In this document: positions 7,478-16,379 of the stretch, piece by piece
Layout of the letters: the number at the start of each line of letters is the position of its first letter
Numbering within the stretch: position 1 is the first letter of the stretch
DNA from: JADKFD01 sp050250665
Lineage (GTDB): Bacteria > Pseudomonadota > Gammaproteobacteria > Xanthomonadales > SZUA-5
Direction: 5' to 3'
DNA: 64,000 bases
Assembly: GCA_050250665.1 (NCBI GenBank)
Contig: JBFWOF010000005.1
Location: 83,173-147,172 of the forward strand
Notes under the pieces: generated by a model
The model's input: the letters and a program-made list of their open reading frames with translations, nothing else
Told to the model about the DNA's origin: nothing
The model's database searches: none
Position numbers and translations under genes: made by a program

Positions 7478-10400
7478 TCAGTTGCAGCGCTTGATCTCGA
7501 CGTTGTCGATGTTCCAGCCTTCGGCGCGGTTGACCGAACCGTCCGAGGTGGCACGGAAGCGGAACTGCACGGTCTGGCCGGCATAGGGCGCCAGATCGAT
7601 TACCGACTTCAGGTAAGGCTGCGGATCGCCGCACCAGGCCTGCAGACCGATGGCCGGATTGGCCGCACCATTCAGCGCACCGTCGTAGGGATCGGTCAAC
7701 AGACCACTGGTGATCTGCGTAAAGGCACCGCCGCCGACCGCCACTTCAATGAAGCCGCCATCCCAGCAACCGCCGCCACTGCGCGATTCCATCGACTGAC
7801 GACTCTGGAAGGACAGGGTCAGACCGTTGCCGACCGAGGGCAGCACGATGCCAGCCGGGCTGACGAAGCGCTGGTCGGAACCGGTGCTGGCCGGAATGCC
7901 CTGCAGCGCCTTGGTGCCGGCGAAGGGGAATGCGCTGGTGATGGCCCAGGTGTTGGTACCCACGCCACCCGCTTCCTGCACCCAACCGGTGGCTGCACCT
8001 TCAAAGTCCTCGCTCAGCACCATGGTCGGTGCCGGGCCGGCCGGGCAATCACCCGGTGCGGCTGCGGTGGTGAAGGTGCCCGTTGCCGAGACCGTGCCCA
8101 GTCCGCCGGCGGGTGTCGTTCCTTCGAAGCCATCCGCGAACAGCTCGGCCGCCGTGGAGCAGGAGTTGCGGGCGAACACGCGCCAGAAGTAGGTGGTGCT
8201 GGTGTTCAGCACCGGGCTGGGCGTCCACGTCGTGCCGGTGATGGTCGTCGTGCGCACGATATCGGTGAAAGCCGCATCGGTTGCGACCTGCACGGTGTAA
8301 TCCAGCGCTCCAGCGACCGCAGCCCAGGTGAAGGACACGTTGGCCGCCACATTGGTCGCATTGTTGGCCGGGGTGGTCAGCGTGGAAGCTGCCGGCGCAC
8401 CATTGGACACACTGACATTGAAACTGTCATTGCGCACGATCGGCGTGCCGCCGCCATTGGTCGCCTGGATCGCTACCGGATAGGTACCGGAAGCGGCGCC
8501 CCCATCCAGGGTCAAGCTCAGTTGCGAAGTCACGCCACCGGCGGTCGGGGTCACGGGATTCGGGCTGAAGCTCGAATTGGAAAACACGGCGCCATTCAGC
8601 CCCGGCGTGCTCAACGTGACCGAACCGGAGAAGCCCTGCAGCGAGCTCAGCTGCACGTCAACCGGCGGCACCGGATTGCCCAGGCAGACCTCCAGCGAGG
8701 TCACGGCCGTACCCATCTGGTAGCTCGGACCCGACACCACGTTCTCGACCGTACCGGCAAAAGAACGCTGCGACGTGGTCGACGGCGGCGTGACGATGCG
8801 ATTGTCGGTCCAGGTCATGGTGACTCGGGAGTCATCCGGCGAAACGGCCAAACCGTTGTAATCGCCCCACTCCTGACCATTGTTGATGTTCTGCGAAGTC
8901 ACCGAGGAAACCCGGGTTTCTTCGATCCAGGTGGCGCCGCCGTCAGTGGACACGGCGTAGTACCAGTCAGCCTTGTCACGCAGGCCGGCGCCCGAATTGC
9001 GGGTGTCCTGCCAACCGATGTGAACATTGCCGATGCCGTCCACCTTCATCCACGGCTGGAAGCGATCCACGGTGGTCTGATCGGCGGTCGGATGCGGCGT
9101 CGCTGCCGTGGTCCAGGTCACACCCTGGTCGTCGGAATACACGACCTGAATCCAGCCATGGCTGGCGGCGGCACTGCCGGTGCCATTGCCGGGGCTGCCG
9201 GCGGCGGCGTTTTCGTCGGTAAATGCTATATAGACGCGACCATCGCGCGGACCACCGCTGCGATCCACGTCGACCACGGTGTAGATGAAGACGCGGCGCG
9301 ACTCCATCGCCGGGATGGCAAAGTCAAAGCGCCCGTGCAGATCGTAGACCATCTTGCCTTGGCCCGCGGTCGCACCGTTCAGATCCTGGAAGGTGACGCC
9401 ACCATCATCGGATCGCAGCATCCAGACCTCCGCCGAACCGGCCGTGATGCTGGGATAGACGTAATAGACACGACCAGCGCTGTCGGTTGCGATATCACTA
9501 CCGATGCCGCGCTCGTCTGCCGTGAAGTTGATGGTGGGCGCAAAGGTCAGGCCCGAGCCGCCGTTGACCGGCAAGGCGGTCGAACGCGCGAACTGCATGA
9601 CATTGCTCTGATGCCAGGTCAGGTAGACCCGATCCTTGAACGGCGAGGTCGGCGACTTGTCGACATGGATCCATTCCTTGTCGGAACTGGCCGTGGAGGT
9701 ATGAACCGGACCCTGCCAGGTCTGGCCATTGTTGAAGGACCAGTAGGTGCTGGCGCACAGGCTGAATCCGCAACCGCTGGCCGCTTGACCCAAGGTCGCG
9801 GCGAAAGCAATCGCGCCGTCTGAGGTGAATTCAATGGCCGGATCGCAGCAAGTGCCACCGAGCGCACCGGAGTTGCCCCAGGTCGCTCCACCATCGCTGG
9901 AGAAGGACATGCGCTGACCACCGGAGCCGTTCGAGCCTGCGATCACGATATTCGGATTGGTCGGATGGTACTCGACAGTGGTTTCATTGTTGCTCAGCGT
10001 GCCGTCGAAAGGACCCTCGGTGACGACCGGCGCGGCGCGCACCAGCGGATCGGTAGCCAGTCGCTGGAACGGCGGCGGATTGTTCGGATCATGGCCGTTG
10101 GCCTGACCGCGCTTGGTGACGTGATGCACACCGCCCTGGATCAGACCGCCGTAGTAGATCTGGAATTCCTTGTCCAGCTCGCGCGGATACAGATCGCCCT
10201 CGATGGGGAAGCCCTCAAGGATTGCCTGCTTGCGTTTGAGCACCTTGAAGAAGGCGGGGACACCCGGAACAAAACGATCGTTGGACGGCAGGATGGCGAC
10301 ATCCTGAGCGCTCAACTGGTAGTTGCGGTCATCCCAGGGACCGAACTTGAGCAGGCTGCTGTAGTCCAGACTCGGGTCTGAACCCAGCGCATTGTTGGGT

Positions 10401-10504
10401 ACGAAATCAGGATCGGCCGCAGCGTATGCGCCGCCTGACAATCCCATCCACAGTGTGGCCATCACCAGACAGCAGAGCTTGCTGCCCATCGTCACTAGAC
10501 GCAT
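7478..10504 (-). CDS. Large secreted BNR/sialidase-fold protein with Fn3-like and jelly-roll modules
   Basis: 1008 aa with a signal peptide (residues 1 to about 28, ending AYA). Residues about 150-600 carry repeated Asp-box segments: SFSSDGGATWGNSG, YWSFNNGQTWQG, LRSDDGGVTFQDL, YSDDQGVTWTT and AVSTDGGATWIEE. These mark a six-bladed sialidase/BNR propeller. After about 640 comes an Ig/Fn3-like pair (a segment like PANNATNVAANVSFTWAA), then ELFADGFEG. Last is a choice-of-anchor-J or MAM-like module beginning SEDFEGAATGW and ending WNIDNVEIKRCN. No catalytic sialidase residues can be assigned, so enzymatic activity is not claimed. It is likely exported or cell-surface. It stands alone with its own terminator. 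Confidence 0.85.
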   Translation of the reverse strand: MRLVTMGSKLCCLVMATLWMGLSGGAYAAADPDFVPNNALGSDPSLDYSSLLKFGPWDDRNYQLSAQDVAILPSNDRFVPGVPAFFKVLKRKQAILEGFPIEGDLYPRELDKEFQIYYGGLIQGGVHHVTKRGQANGHDPNNPPPFQRLATDPLVRAAPVVTEGPFDGTLSNNETTVEYHPTNPNIVIAGSNGSGGQRMSFSSDGGATWGNSGALGGTCCDPAIEFTSDGAIAFAATLGQAASGCGFSLCASTYWSFNNGQTWQGPVHTSTASSDKEWIHVDKSPTSPFKDRVYLTWHQSNVMQFARSTALPVNGGSGLTFAPTINFTADERGIGSDIATDSAGRVYYVYPSITAGSAEVWMLRSDDGGVTFQDLNGATAGQGKMVYDLHGRFDFAIPAMESRRVFIYTVVDVDRSGGPRDGRVYIAFTDENAAAGSPGNGTGSAAASHGWIQVVYSDDQGVTWTTAATPHPTADQTTVDRFQPWMKVDGIGNVHIGWQDTRNSGAGLRDKADWYYAVSTDGGATWIEETRVSSVTSQNINNGQEWGDYNGLAVSPDDSRVTMTWTDNRIVTPPSTTSQRSFAGTVENVVSGPSYQMGTAVTSLEVCLGNPVPPVDVQLSSLQGFSGSVTLSTPGLNGAVFSNSSFSPNPVTPTAGGVTSQLSLTLDGGAASGTYPVAIQATNGGGTPIVRNDSFNVSVSNGAPAASTLTTPANNATNVAANVSFTWAAVAGALDYTVQVATDAAFTDIVRTTTITGTTWTPSPVLNTSTTYFWRVFARNSCSTAAELFADGFEGTTPAGGLGTVSATGTFTTAAAPGDCPAGPAPTMVLSEDFEGAATGWVQEAGGVGTNTWAITSAFPFAGTKALQGIPASTGSDQRFVSPAGIVLPSVGNGLTLSFQSRQSMESRSGGGCWDGGFIEVAVGGGAFTQITSGLLTDPYDGALNGAANPAIGLQAWCGDPQPYLKSVIDLAPYAGQTVQFRFRATSDGSVNRAEGWNIDNVEIKRCN

Positions 10505-10668
10505 TCACCCTCTCCAAAACTGAACGTCACTGGAACGTCAAGCATACGTCCAAACCGCGTGGAACGCCCGCCACAAGTCGGAAGAATCTCATCCGGAGGG
10601 CTGTATTTTTGAATTCGGTACAGGCGTGAAAGCCACAGGAATGTTGAAACATGCCGTCGACATCCGAC

Positions 10669-11721
10669 TCAGGCCGGATACACCGGCACCTGCAGCAGCC
10701 CAGAGTCCTCGGACCAGCCCTGGCTCAAGTTCAGGTTTTGAACGGCCTGCCCGGCCATGCCCTTGAGCAGATTGTCGATGGCCACCAGCACACAGGCGCT
10801 GCCGCCCGACGCACTGACGGCGATATCGGCAAAGTTGCTGCCGGCAACCGCAGCGATGCGCGGAGTGCCGTCGAGCAGGCGGATGAAGCGGCAACGCTGG
10901 TAGCGCTGTTCGAAGGCTGCACGCAACTCGACGCCGGAAAGATCGGGCGACTGAAAGGTCAGCGTGGCGAAGATGCCGCGCACCAGCGGGGCCGAATGCG
11001 GCACGAAAGCAAAGTCCAGGGCTGTCCCCTGCTCTGCCAGCGTGCGCCGGATCTCGCCTTCGTGCTGGTGGGCCAGCATCTTGTAGGCGCGGAAGTCGTT
11101 GGCGCGGGTGGGATGGTGAGTGGTATCGCTGGGACTCGCGCCGGAGCCCGATGAACCGGTGATGGCAGACACGGCCACCCAGGCCGGCGCCTGCGCGCCG
11201 AGGTCGGCCAGGGGCAGCAATCCGAGCTGGATCGCCGTGGCGAAACAGCCTGGATTGGCAATACGGCGGGCGCCAGGGAGCTGATCGCGGCGCCATTCGC
11301 TGAGTCCATAGACGAACTCGGCCAGGCGCTCCGGGCACGGATGCTCGCCGCCGTAGCTGCGGCTGAAGCTCGGCGCATCGGCAAGGCGGAAATCACCAGA
11401 CAGATCAATGACCGTGAGCTTCCGCTCCAGACCATGGTCCGCCCACTGCTGCTCCAGCTGCAGCAGTTGCCGTGCGAACTCGCCGTGCGGCATGGCCGCG
11501 AACAGCACCGGGCAGTCACTTCGCGCCATTGCTGCCCAATCGGGCGCGGCGACAAATTCGCCCGTCACGATGCCGCGCAGATTGGGATGCACGGCGCCGA
11601 TGGACTTGCCGACGTGCTGACGCGAGATGCAGCTCACGCTTCGCAGGCGCGGATGACTGGCCAGCAGTCGCAGCAGCTCGCCGCCGCCATAGCCTGATGC
11701 ACCGAGAATCACGACATCCAT
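10669..11721 (-). CDS. argC: N-acyl-gamma-glutamyl-phosphate reductase
   Basis: Third step of arginine synthesis: NADPH reduction of N-acyl-glutamyl phosphate to the semialdehyde. 350 aa. The N-terminal dinucleotide motif is ILGASGYGGGELLRLL, the catalytic Cys is in IANPGCFATA, and the catalytic His region is FVPHSAPLVRGIFATL. The ATG at 11721 has GTGAGG 6 bases upstream. The open frame beyond it runs through REP sequence and is not coding. It is the last gene of the arginine run, 279 bases after the P-loop gene. Whether the acyl group is acetyl or succinyl cannot be read from this gene; see the argF' entry. Confidence 0.93.
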   Translation of the reverse strand: MDVVILGASGYGGGELLRLLASHPRLRSVSCISRQHVGKSIGAVHPNLRGIVTGEFVAAPDWAAMARSDCPVLFAAMPHGEFARQLLQLEQQWADHGLERKLTVIDLSGDFRLADAPSFSRSYGGEHPCPERLAEFVYGLSEWRRDQLPGARRIANPGCFATAIQLGLLPLADLGAQAPAWVAVSAITGSSGSGASPSDTTHHPTRANDFRAYKMLAHQHEGEIRRTLAEQGTALDFAFVPHSAPLVRGIFATLTFQSPDLSGVELRAAFEQRYQRCRFIRLLDGTPRIAAVAGSNFADIAVSASGGSACVLVAIDNLLKGMAGQAVQNLNLSQGWSEDSGLLQVPVYPA

Positions 11722-11770
11722 GGGGGCCTCACTAGCCAGTGGTTGGGAGCCTGACAAACGCGTCCGACCC

Positions 11771-11983
11771 TGTAGGAGCGACCTTGTGTCGCGACCGGCG
11801 TGGCGACAGGGTTCGTGCGTCGCGGAAGGCAGTCGTTCCGCAACCATGAATGTGCGGGTCGCGACGCGAGGTCGCTCCTACGAAAAGCATCGCGACGCAA
11901 GGTCGCTCCTACGAAAAGCATCGCGACGCGAGGTCGCTCCTACGAAAAGCATCGCGACGCAAGGTCGCTCCTACGAAAAGCGT
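11771..11983. repeat. REP element plus four tandem 31-bp REP-derived units
   Basis: A single GTAGGAGCGACCTTG + TGTCGCGACC copy lies at 11771-11796. Then four head-to-tail 31-base units start at 11860, 11891, 11922 and 11953. Each contains GGTCGCTCCTACGAAAAGC, with a G/A alternation (GCGAGG, GCAAGG, GCGAGG, GCAAGG) between units. They fill the gap between the P-loop gene and argC. Confidence 0.85.
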
Positions 11984-12000
11984 TTGGCGCGAATCGGCCT

Positions 12001-13050
12001 TTACGACCGCGCCTTGAACTTCTGCACGAGATCCAGCGCCAGTTCGCCCAGCGATTTCGGATCGACTCGGGCGTTGCGGGCAGGAATGCCCAGACGCTCG
12101 ACGAAGCGGGTGCCGACGGCATTGTCGGTGGCGGGACCGGCGACCACATCGACATCGATGCCGAAGCTCTCGCGCAGATATTCCACACCGCCGGCTACGC
12201 CGACCGGATCGTTGGCGCAGAACACAAAACAGGCGCATTGGGCGCGCAGCGCTTCGTCGGCCAGAATCGCCTGCACGCCGTATTCGCCCATGACGCCGTC
12301 ACCGGTTTCGGCAACGATCACATCCACGCCCTTGGCCGCGATTTCGCTCAGCACCTTGTGCGCGGTTTCCCCGGCATTCTCCGGGCCCGAACAGACGACG
12401 CCGGCGTCGGTGAAATCGGCGATGACTTCGGCGCCGTGATCGTACAGATGCAGAGTGTCGCGCATCAGGGAGATACCGGTGAGCTTGGCGCCACCCACCT
12501 TGTAGCCGGCCTGATGCAGAGCACGCACCATCGCCGATCCGGCCAGGGTCTTGCCGGAGTTCATGCAGGTACCGAGGATGAAGATGATCGGCACCTTGGG
12601 TGCGGCTGGCACGCCCTGCAGCGCGTTGTGGCGGATGTGCGCCGGTATGCCCTGGCGCGACTGGAATTCCGGAAAGATCAGCACCTGACCCAGCACTTCG
12701 AGCTGGAAGGGTTTGCCGACCTCGGGGTTGTAGGACACGCATTCGCCGATGACACCGCCGATATTCAGCATGTTCAGGGTGTCGCCCACCTTGACCGCCT
12801 TGGGCATCACCCCTTCATAACCATGCAGCGCGTTGCGCCTGCCGAGCGCGCCGACCACCAGATCACCATCGTGCAGCGTCATCCAGCGACCATGGGTGTC
12901 TTCCAGCTGGTTGTAGGTGCGCTTTTCGCCATGCACACGCACGGCGATGGCCGACCCCTCCTCCACCAGAATGTCCTCGCCCAGCGTCAGCGTGCGCGAC
13001 AGATTGAGATTCCGGGTGACGCTGGCGATTTTGTCGACGGTCAGGCGCAT
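12001..13050 (-). CDS. P-loop protein resembling DUF1611/DgcN, embedded in the arginine cluster
   Basis: 349 aa. An N-terminal domain of about 150 residues (unrecognised; beta-rich, with NQLEDTHGRWMTLHDGD) is followed by a P-loop domain. That domain has Walker A GTCMNSGKT, then VGGAKLTGISLMRD, IADFTDAGVVCSGPE, VIVAETGDGVMGEYG and CANDPVGVAGG. The order of these blocks matches my memory of the C-terminal domain of DUF1611 proteins, which have GTDxxxGK and an ExG block. One DUF1611 member, DgcN, N-acetylates D-glutamate with acetyl-CoA. The gene lies between argG and argC with the same orientation. I infer a role in arginine synthesis, possibly as the missing N-acylglutamate synthase, but this is not shown. 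It starts at ATG 13050; the frame upstream is repeat sequence. Confidence 0.6.
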   Translation of the reverse strand: MRLTVDKIASVTRNLNLSRTLTLGEDILVEEGSAIAVRVHGEKRTYNQLEDTHGRWMTLHDGDLVVGALGRRNALHGYEGVMPKAVKVGDTLNMLNIGGVIGECVSYNPEVGKPFQLEVLGQVLIFPEFQSRQGIPAHIRHNALQGVPAAPKVPIIFILGTCMNSGKTLAGSAMVRALHQAGYKVGGAKLTGISLMRDTLHLYDHGAEVIADFTDAGVVCSGPENAGETAHKVLSEIAAKGVDVIVAETGDGVMGEYGVQAILADEALRAQCACFVFCANDPVGVAGGVEYLRESFGIDVDVVAGPATDNAVGTRFVERLGIPARNARVDPKSLGELALDLVQKFKARS

Positions 13051-13070
13051 GGGAGTGGTCCCTTGGGGAG

Positions 13071-13105
13071 GAAAAAGGAAAAAGGAAAAAGGAAAAGGGA
13101 AGAGC
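13071..13105. repeat. Purine-rich GGAAAAAGG tract upstream of the P-loop gene
   Basis: A run of GAAAAAGG units (pyrimidine-rich in the mRNA of the minus-strand gene) sits about 20 bases before the start codon. Similar tracts stand at nearly the same place before argG and argB, and another lies after guaA. Confidence 0.65.
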
Positions 13106-13135
13106 GGCGCGCGGCGAGGTTGGGGCGGCGCATGT

Positions 13136-13300
13136 CGTAGCTCACGTTGGGCGCGCAGCGACCTACGTGACAACGTTGGGACTGGCGCGTGCCAGCAGAT
13201 GCGTCATTGCGAGGAGCGCAGCGACGAAGCAATCCAGTGCCGTGATCTGCGCCCGAGTGCTGGATTGCCGCGGCCCGCTGCGCGGACCTCGCAATGACGC
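13136..13300. repeat. GTAGGTCACGTTGG palindrome variant plus GTCATTGCGAG repeat
   Basis: GTAGCTCACGTTGGGCGCG...ACCTACGTGACA is a palindromic unit (13136-13172). It is followed by a GTCATTGCGAGGAGCGCAGC...GCAATGACGC repeat (13203-13300) with inverted ends. Close copies in the same order flank argG on its other side (14.6-14.8 kb). Confidence 0.75.
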
Positions 13301-13329
13301 TCTCGAAGGTCCGGGATGCGAGAATGGCT

Positions 13330-14547
13330 CTACCCATTTTCCTTTTCCCCTTTTCCATTTTCCTGCCTTCCAAGCGCCACCTGCTGAGCCACCCCAAACA
13401 GCTTGCAATAACCGCGGGCTTCTTCGCCGGTCCAGGCCTTGGCGCCTTCACCGTAGCTGGCCACCCTGGATTGCATCAGGCTGTGGCTGGAGCGTACGCC
13501 TTCCACCTGGGCCACGCGCGGATACAGCGTCATGCGCACGTCGCCGCTGACCGCTGCCTGCGAGGACGCGAGGAAGGCTTCCAGATCGCGGCCCAGCGGA
13601 TCGAAATAATGGCCCTCGTGCAGCAGGCTGCCGTAGAGATTACCCAAGGATTCCTTCCAGAACAGCTGCTTGCCGCTGAGCACCAGTTTCTCCAGCTCAC
13701 GATGGGCCTGGATCAACAGATGCGCTGCCGGCGCCGAGAAGCCGACCCGGCCCTTGATGCCGAGGATGGTATCGCCCAGATGGATGCCGCGGCCGATACC
13801 GTATTTCTCACCCAGGGCATTCAGCGCCTCGATGATGGCGACCGCGCCCAGGCGCTCGCCGTTCAGCGTCACCGGCTGGCCGCGCTCGAATCCCAACTCA
13901 ATGGTCTGCGGCGGCAGATCGCCGGCAACAGTACCGCCGGGATAAGCCGATTCCGGCAGATGCTGCCAGGAATCGTGGGTTTCCTTGCCGCCGACCGAGG
14001 TGCCCCACATGCCTTCATTGACCGAGTACAGCGTGGTCTTGGCCGGAATCTCCACGCCACGCTCGGCCAGCCAGCGGGTCTCGTCCTCACGCGACAAGGC
14101 CAGTTCGCGGATCGGCGTGATCAGCTCCTTGTCCGGGCAAAGCGCCCGGAAAGCCACGTCGAAACGGACCTGATCGTTGCCGGCGCCGGTGGAGCCATGA
14201 GCAATGGCGCTGGCGCCGAGTTCATTGGCGGCCTGGGCCACGCGCTTGGCCTGACAGACGCGCTCGGCGGAGACCGACAAGGGATAGAGCTGACCGCGCA
14301 GCACATTGCCGAACAGCAGATAGCGCAGATAGTCATCCCACAGTTCCTGGCGGGCATCGATGGTCAGGTGCCGAGTCACACCAAGGCGCCTGGCGGAGGC
14401 TTCGATACGGCTCAGTTCCGCCGCATCAAATCCGCCGGTATTGACCGACACCGTGGCCACATCGAAGCCACGCTCGCGCAGGTGCAGCACGCAGAAAGAG
14501 GTATCGAGGCCACCGGAAAACGCGAGTACGCAGAGGGGATTGGACAT
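13330..14547 (-). CDS. argG: Argininosuccinate synthase
   Basis: ATP-dependent joining of citrulline and aspartate, the penultimate arginine step (cytoplasm). 405 aa. The PP-loop is AFSGGLDTSF; NTGGF and GSTGAGNDQVRFD follow in the expected order. Citrulline and aspartate contacts lie in NEGMWGTS and GIKGRVGFSA. It belongs to the form of ArgG with FGNVLRGQLYPLSVS, which I remember from Bacteroidetes and some Xanthomonadales. The last residues (RQENGKGEKENG) are read from a GGAAAAGGGGAAAAGG tract, so the natural tail was probably replaced by repeat sequence. Between it and argH lies a block of about 290 bases of repeats. Confidence 0.93.
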   Translation of the reverse strand: MSNPLCVLAFSGGLDTSFCVLHLRERGFDVATVSVNTGGFDAAELSRIEASARRLGVTRHLTIDARQELWDDYLRYLLFGNVLRGQLYPLSVSAERVCQAKRVAQAANELGASAIAHGSTGAGNDQVRFDVAFRALCPDKELITPIRELALSREDETRWLAERGVEIPAKTTLYSVNEGMWGTSVGGKETHDSWQHLPESAYPGGTVAGDLPPQTIELGFERGQPVTLNGERLGAVAIIEALNALGEKYGIGRGIHLGDTILGIKGRVGFSAPAAHLLIQAHRELEKLVLSGKQLFWKESLGNLYGSLLHEGHYFDPLGRDLEAFLASSQAAVSGDVRMTLYPRVAQVEGVRSSHSLMQSRVASYGEGAKAWTGEEARGYCKLFGVAQQVALGRQENGKGEKENG

Positions 14548-14561
14548 GGGTTTGCTTAGGA

Positions 14562-14782
14562 AGATGAAAAAGGGGAAAGGGAAAAGGGAGGAGCTTGAAG
14601 CGAGGGCGCCTGGCAGAACCCGGCGTCATTGCGAGGAGCGCAGCGACGAAGCAATCCAGCGTTCCTGCGGCCGGCGCCGTTCTGGATTGCCGCGGCCCGC
14701 TGCGCGGGCCTCGCAATGACGCCAATTGAGGAGTTACCGCAAACGTAGGTCACGTTGGGCGCGTAGCGACCTACGTGACACG
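14562..14782. repeat. Purine tract, GTCATTGCGAG repeat and GTAGGTCACGTTGG palindrome
   Basis: Three repeat types stand in series between argH and argG: a GAAAAAGGGGAAAGGG tract (14565-14590), a repeat with ends GTCATTGCGAGG / CCTCGCAATGAC (14627-14721), and GTAGGTCACGTTGGGCGCG...CCTACGTGACA (14745-14781). The order mirrors the block after the P-loop gene. Confidence 0.75.
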
Positions 14783-14836
14783 GGCGCGACGCCTTCACGT
14801 AGCCTGCTGCGCAGCCAACCTGACCTACCAAAGCGC

Positions 14837-16201
14837 TCATCGCTCAAACACCCGCGCATCGACGGCATCCAGCATCTGCTGGCGCACCTTCAGCCATTGA
14901 TCGCAGTCGTCCAGTTCCTGCGCGGCAAGATCGAGCCCGAGATCACCCAGGCCGCCAGTATGGGTGGCGCTGAGGGCCGCCTTGTCAGGCACGAATTCAC
15001 CGGCCATGACCGCCGTGCCGATCTGCTTGTAGGCATCGCGGAAGGTCTGACCGCCAGCCACCAGCACATAGGCCTGGTGTGCGGCGTAGAGCTCATCGCT
15101 CATTGCGGCGCCACAGCGCTCGGCATCGACCTTGAGCACGGGGATCAGTCGGGTGAGCACATCCAGCGTGGCAGCAGCGGCATCCAGACCCGCCAGCAGC
15201 GGTCGCTTGTGCAACTGGAAGTCGCGGTGGTAGCTACCGGGCATCCCGGTGCCGATCTGACGATGCCATTCGGCGATCCCGCGCAATTCGCGACAGCGCC
15301 CGCGCGCCAGTTCCAGCACGTCCGGATTGCGCTTCTGCGGCATGATCGAAGAGCCGGTGGTGAAGGCATCGGGCAAGCGAACGAAGCCGAACTCTTCGGT
15401 CGAATAGAGCAGCAGATCCCAGCACAGTTTCTCCAGCGTGCCGGCCACCGAGACCAGCCAGTCGAGCAGCGCCTGCTCGTGGCGGCCACGCGAATTCATG
15501 ACATCCACCGGCGAGCGCTGCACGCGTGCAAAACCGAGCAGCTCGGCCACGCGTTCGCGGCGCAAGGGCAGCGGTACGCCAAAACCCGCAGCCGCACCCA
15601 GTGGGCAGCGATCCAGTCTTTGCCAGAGACCATCGGCCGCCTGTATTTCCTCGATCAGCCCTTCGACATAGCCGACCGCCCACTGGCCTACGCTGGACGG
15701 CATGGCACGGCGCAGATGGGTGTATCCGGGCAGCGCCACGGTCTCGTGGGCGCGGGCGAAATCCAGCAGCACGCCGGCCAGCGCCTGCACCTGCCCGACC
15801 AGCCCATGCAGGCGCGAGCGCAGCAGCAAACGCAAGGCCAGGAGCACCTGATCATTGCGCGAGCGCCCTAGGTGAATGCGCTTGCCGGACTCACCGACAC
15901 GCTCGATCAGCGCATGTTCGAGCGCCGTGTGGCCGTCTTCCTGGTCGGCTGAAATGCCGAGCTCGCGGCGCTCGGTCAGCGGCTTGAGTTCAGCCAGCGC
16001 CGCAACCAGCGCCGATGCATCCTCAGCGGACAGCAAACCGGCCTCGCCCAGCATCCGCGCATGTGCCGCCGAACCCTGCACATCGAAGGGCAAGAGGGCC
16101 AGGTCGAGCTGCGGATCCTCGCCCACGGTAAAGCGATGGACGGCCGCGTCGAGCGGCAATCCCTTGGCCCACAGTGGCGTGCTGGCGGTGGAACTAGTCA
16201 T
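14837..16201 (-). CDS. argH: Argininosuccinate lyase
   Basis: Last arginine step: argininosuccinate to arginine and fumarate. 454 aa, usual length. The fumarase/lyase superfamily signature GSSIMPQKRNPD carries the catalytic Ser loop. HTALEHALIERVG, GKRIHLGRSRNDQV and PGYTHLRRAMPSSVG form the other two conserved blocks, with the catalytic His in the TH pair. The ATG at 16201 starts MTSSTAST. An earlier ATG (16237) extends into repeat sequence and is rejected. Confidence 0.94.
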   Translation of the reverse strand: MTSSTASTPLWAKGLPLDAAVHRFTVGEDPQLDLALLPFDVQGSAAHARMLGEAGLLSAEDASALVAALAELKPLTERRELGISADQEDGHTALEHALIERVGESGKRIHLGRSRNDQVLLALRLLLRSRLHGLVGQVQALAGVLLDFARAHETVALPGYTHLRRAMPSSVGQWAVGYVEGLIEEIQAADGLWQRLDRCPLGAAAGFGVPLPLRRERVAELLGFARVQRSPVDVMNSRGRHEQALLDWLVSVAGTLEKLCWDLLLYSTEEFGFVRLPDAFTTGSSIMPQKRNPDVLELARGRCRELRGIAEWHRQIGTGMPGSYHRDFQLHKRPLLAGLDAAAATLDVLTRLIPVLKVDAERCGAAMSDELYAAHQAYVLVAGGQTFRDAYKQIGTAVMAGEFVPDKAALSATHTGGLGDLGLDLAAQELDDCDQWLKVRQQMLDAVDARVFER

Positions 16202-16227
16202 GTGAGTGTTCAAGACCCCGGAAGCTG

Positions 16228-16345
16228 AGTAGGTCACGTTGCCCGCCCTGCGGGCTACGTGACGAATGGTGTGTCGCCTGCGTCATGCCCGCGAAAGCGG
16301 GAATCCAGTGTCCACCTTCTGGACTCCCGCGTCCGCGGGAGTGAC
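16228..16345. repeat. Two palindromic repeats between argB and argH
   Basis: GTAGGTCACGTTGCCCGCC...GGGCTACGTGACG (16230-16263) is followed by CGTCATGCCCGCGAAAGCG...CGCGGGAGTGACG (about 16282-16345), a widespread palindromic repeat whose half-sites flank a GGAATCCAG core. There is no coding content. Confidence 0.7.
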
Positions 16346-16379
16346 GAGAGTGAGGACACGGCGTATGGCATTCGGGCGA

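Noticed and set aside
8522..9823. Long plus-strand open frame opposite the BNR protein
   Set aside because: Arg/His/Gly-rich shadow of the minus-strand gene, with no ribosome site and no motif.
11860..11983. Direct repeats that might be a CRISPR array
   Set aside because: The units are contiguous with no unique spacers, they match dispersed REP sequence, and no cas gene is near.
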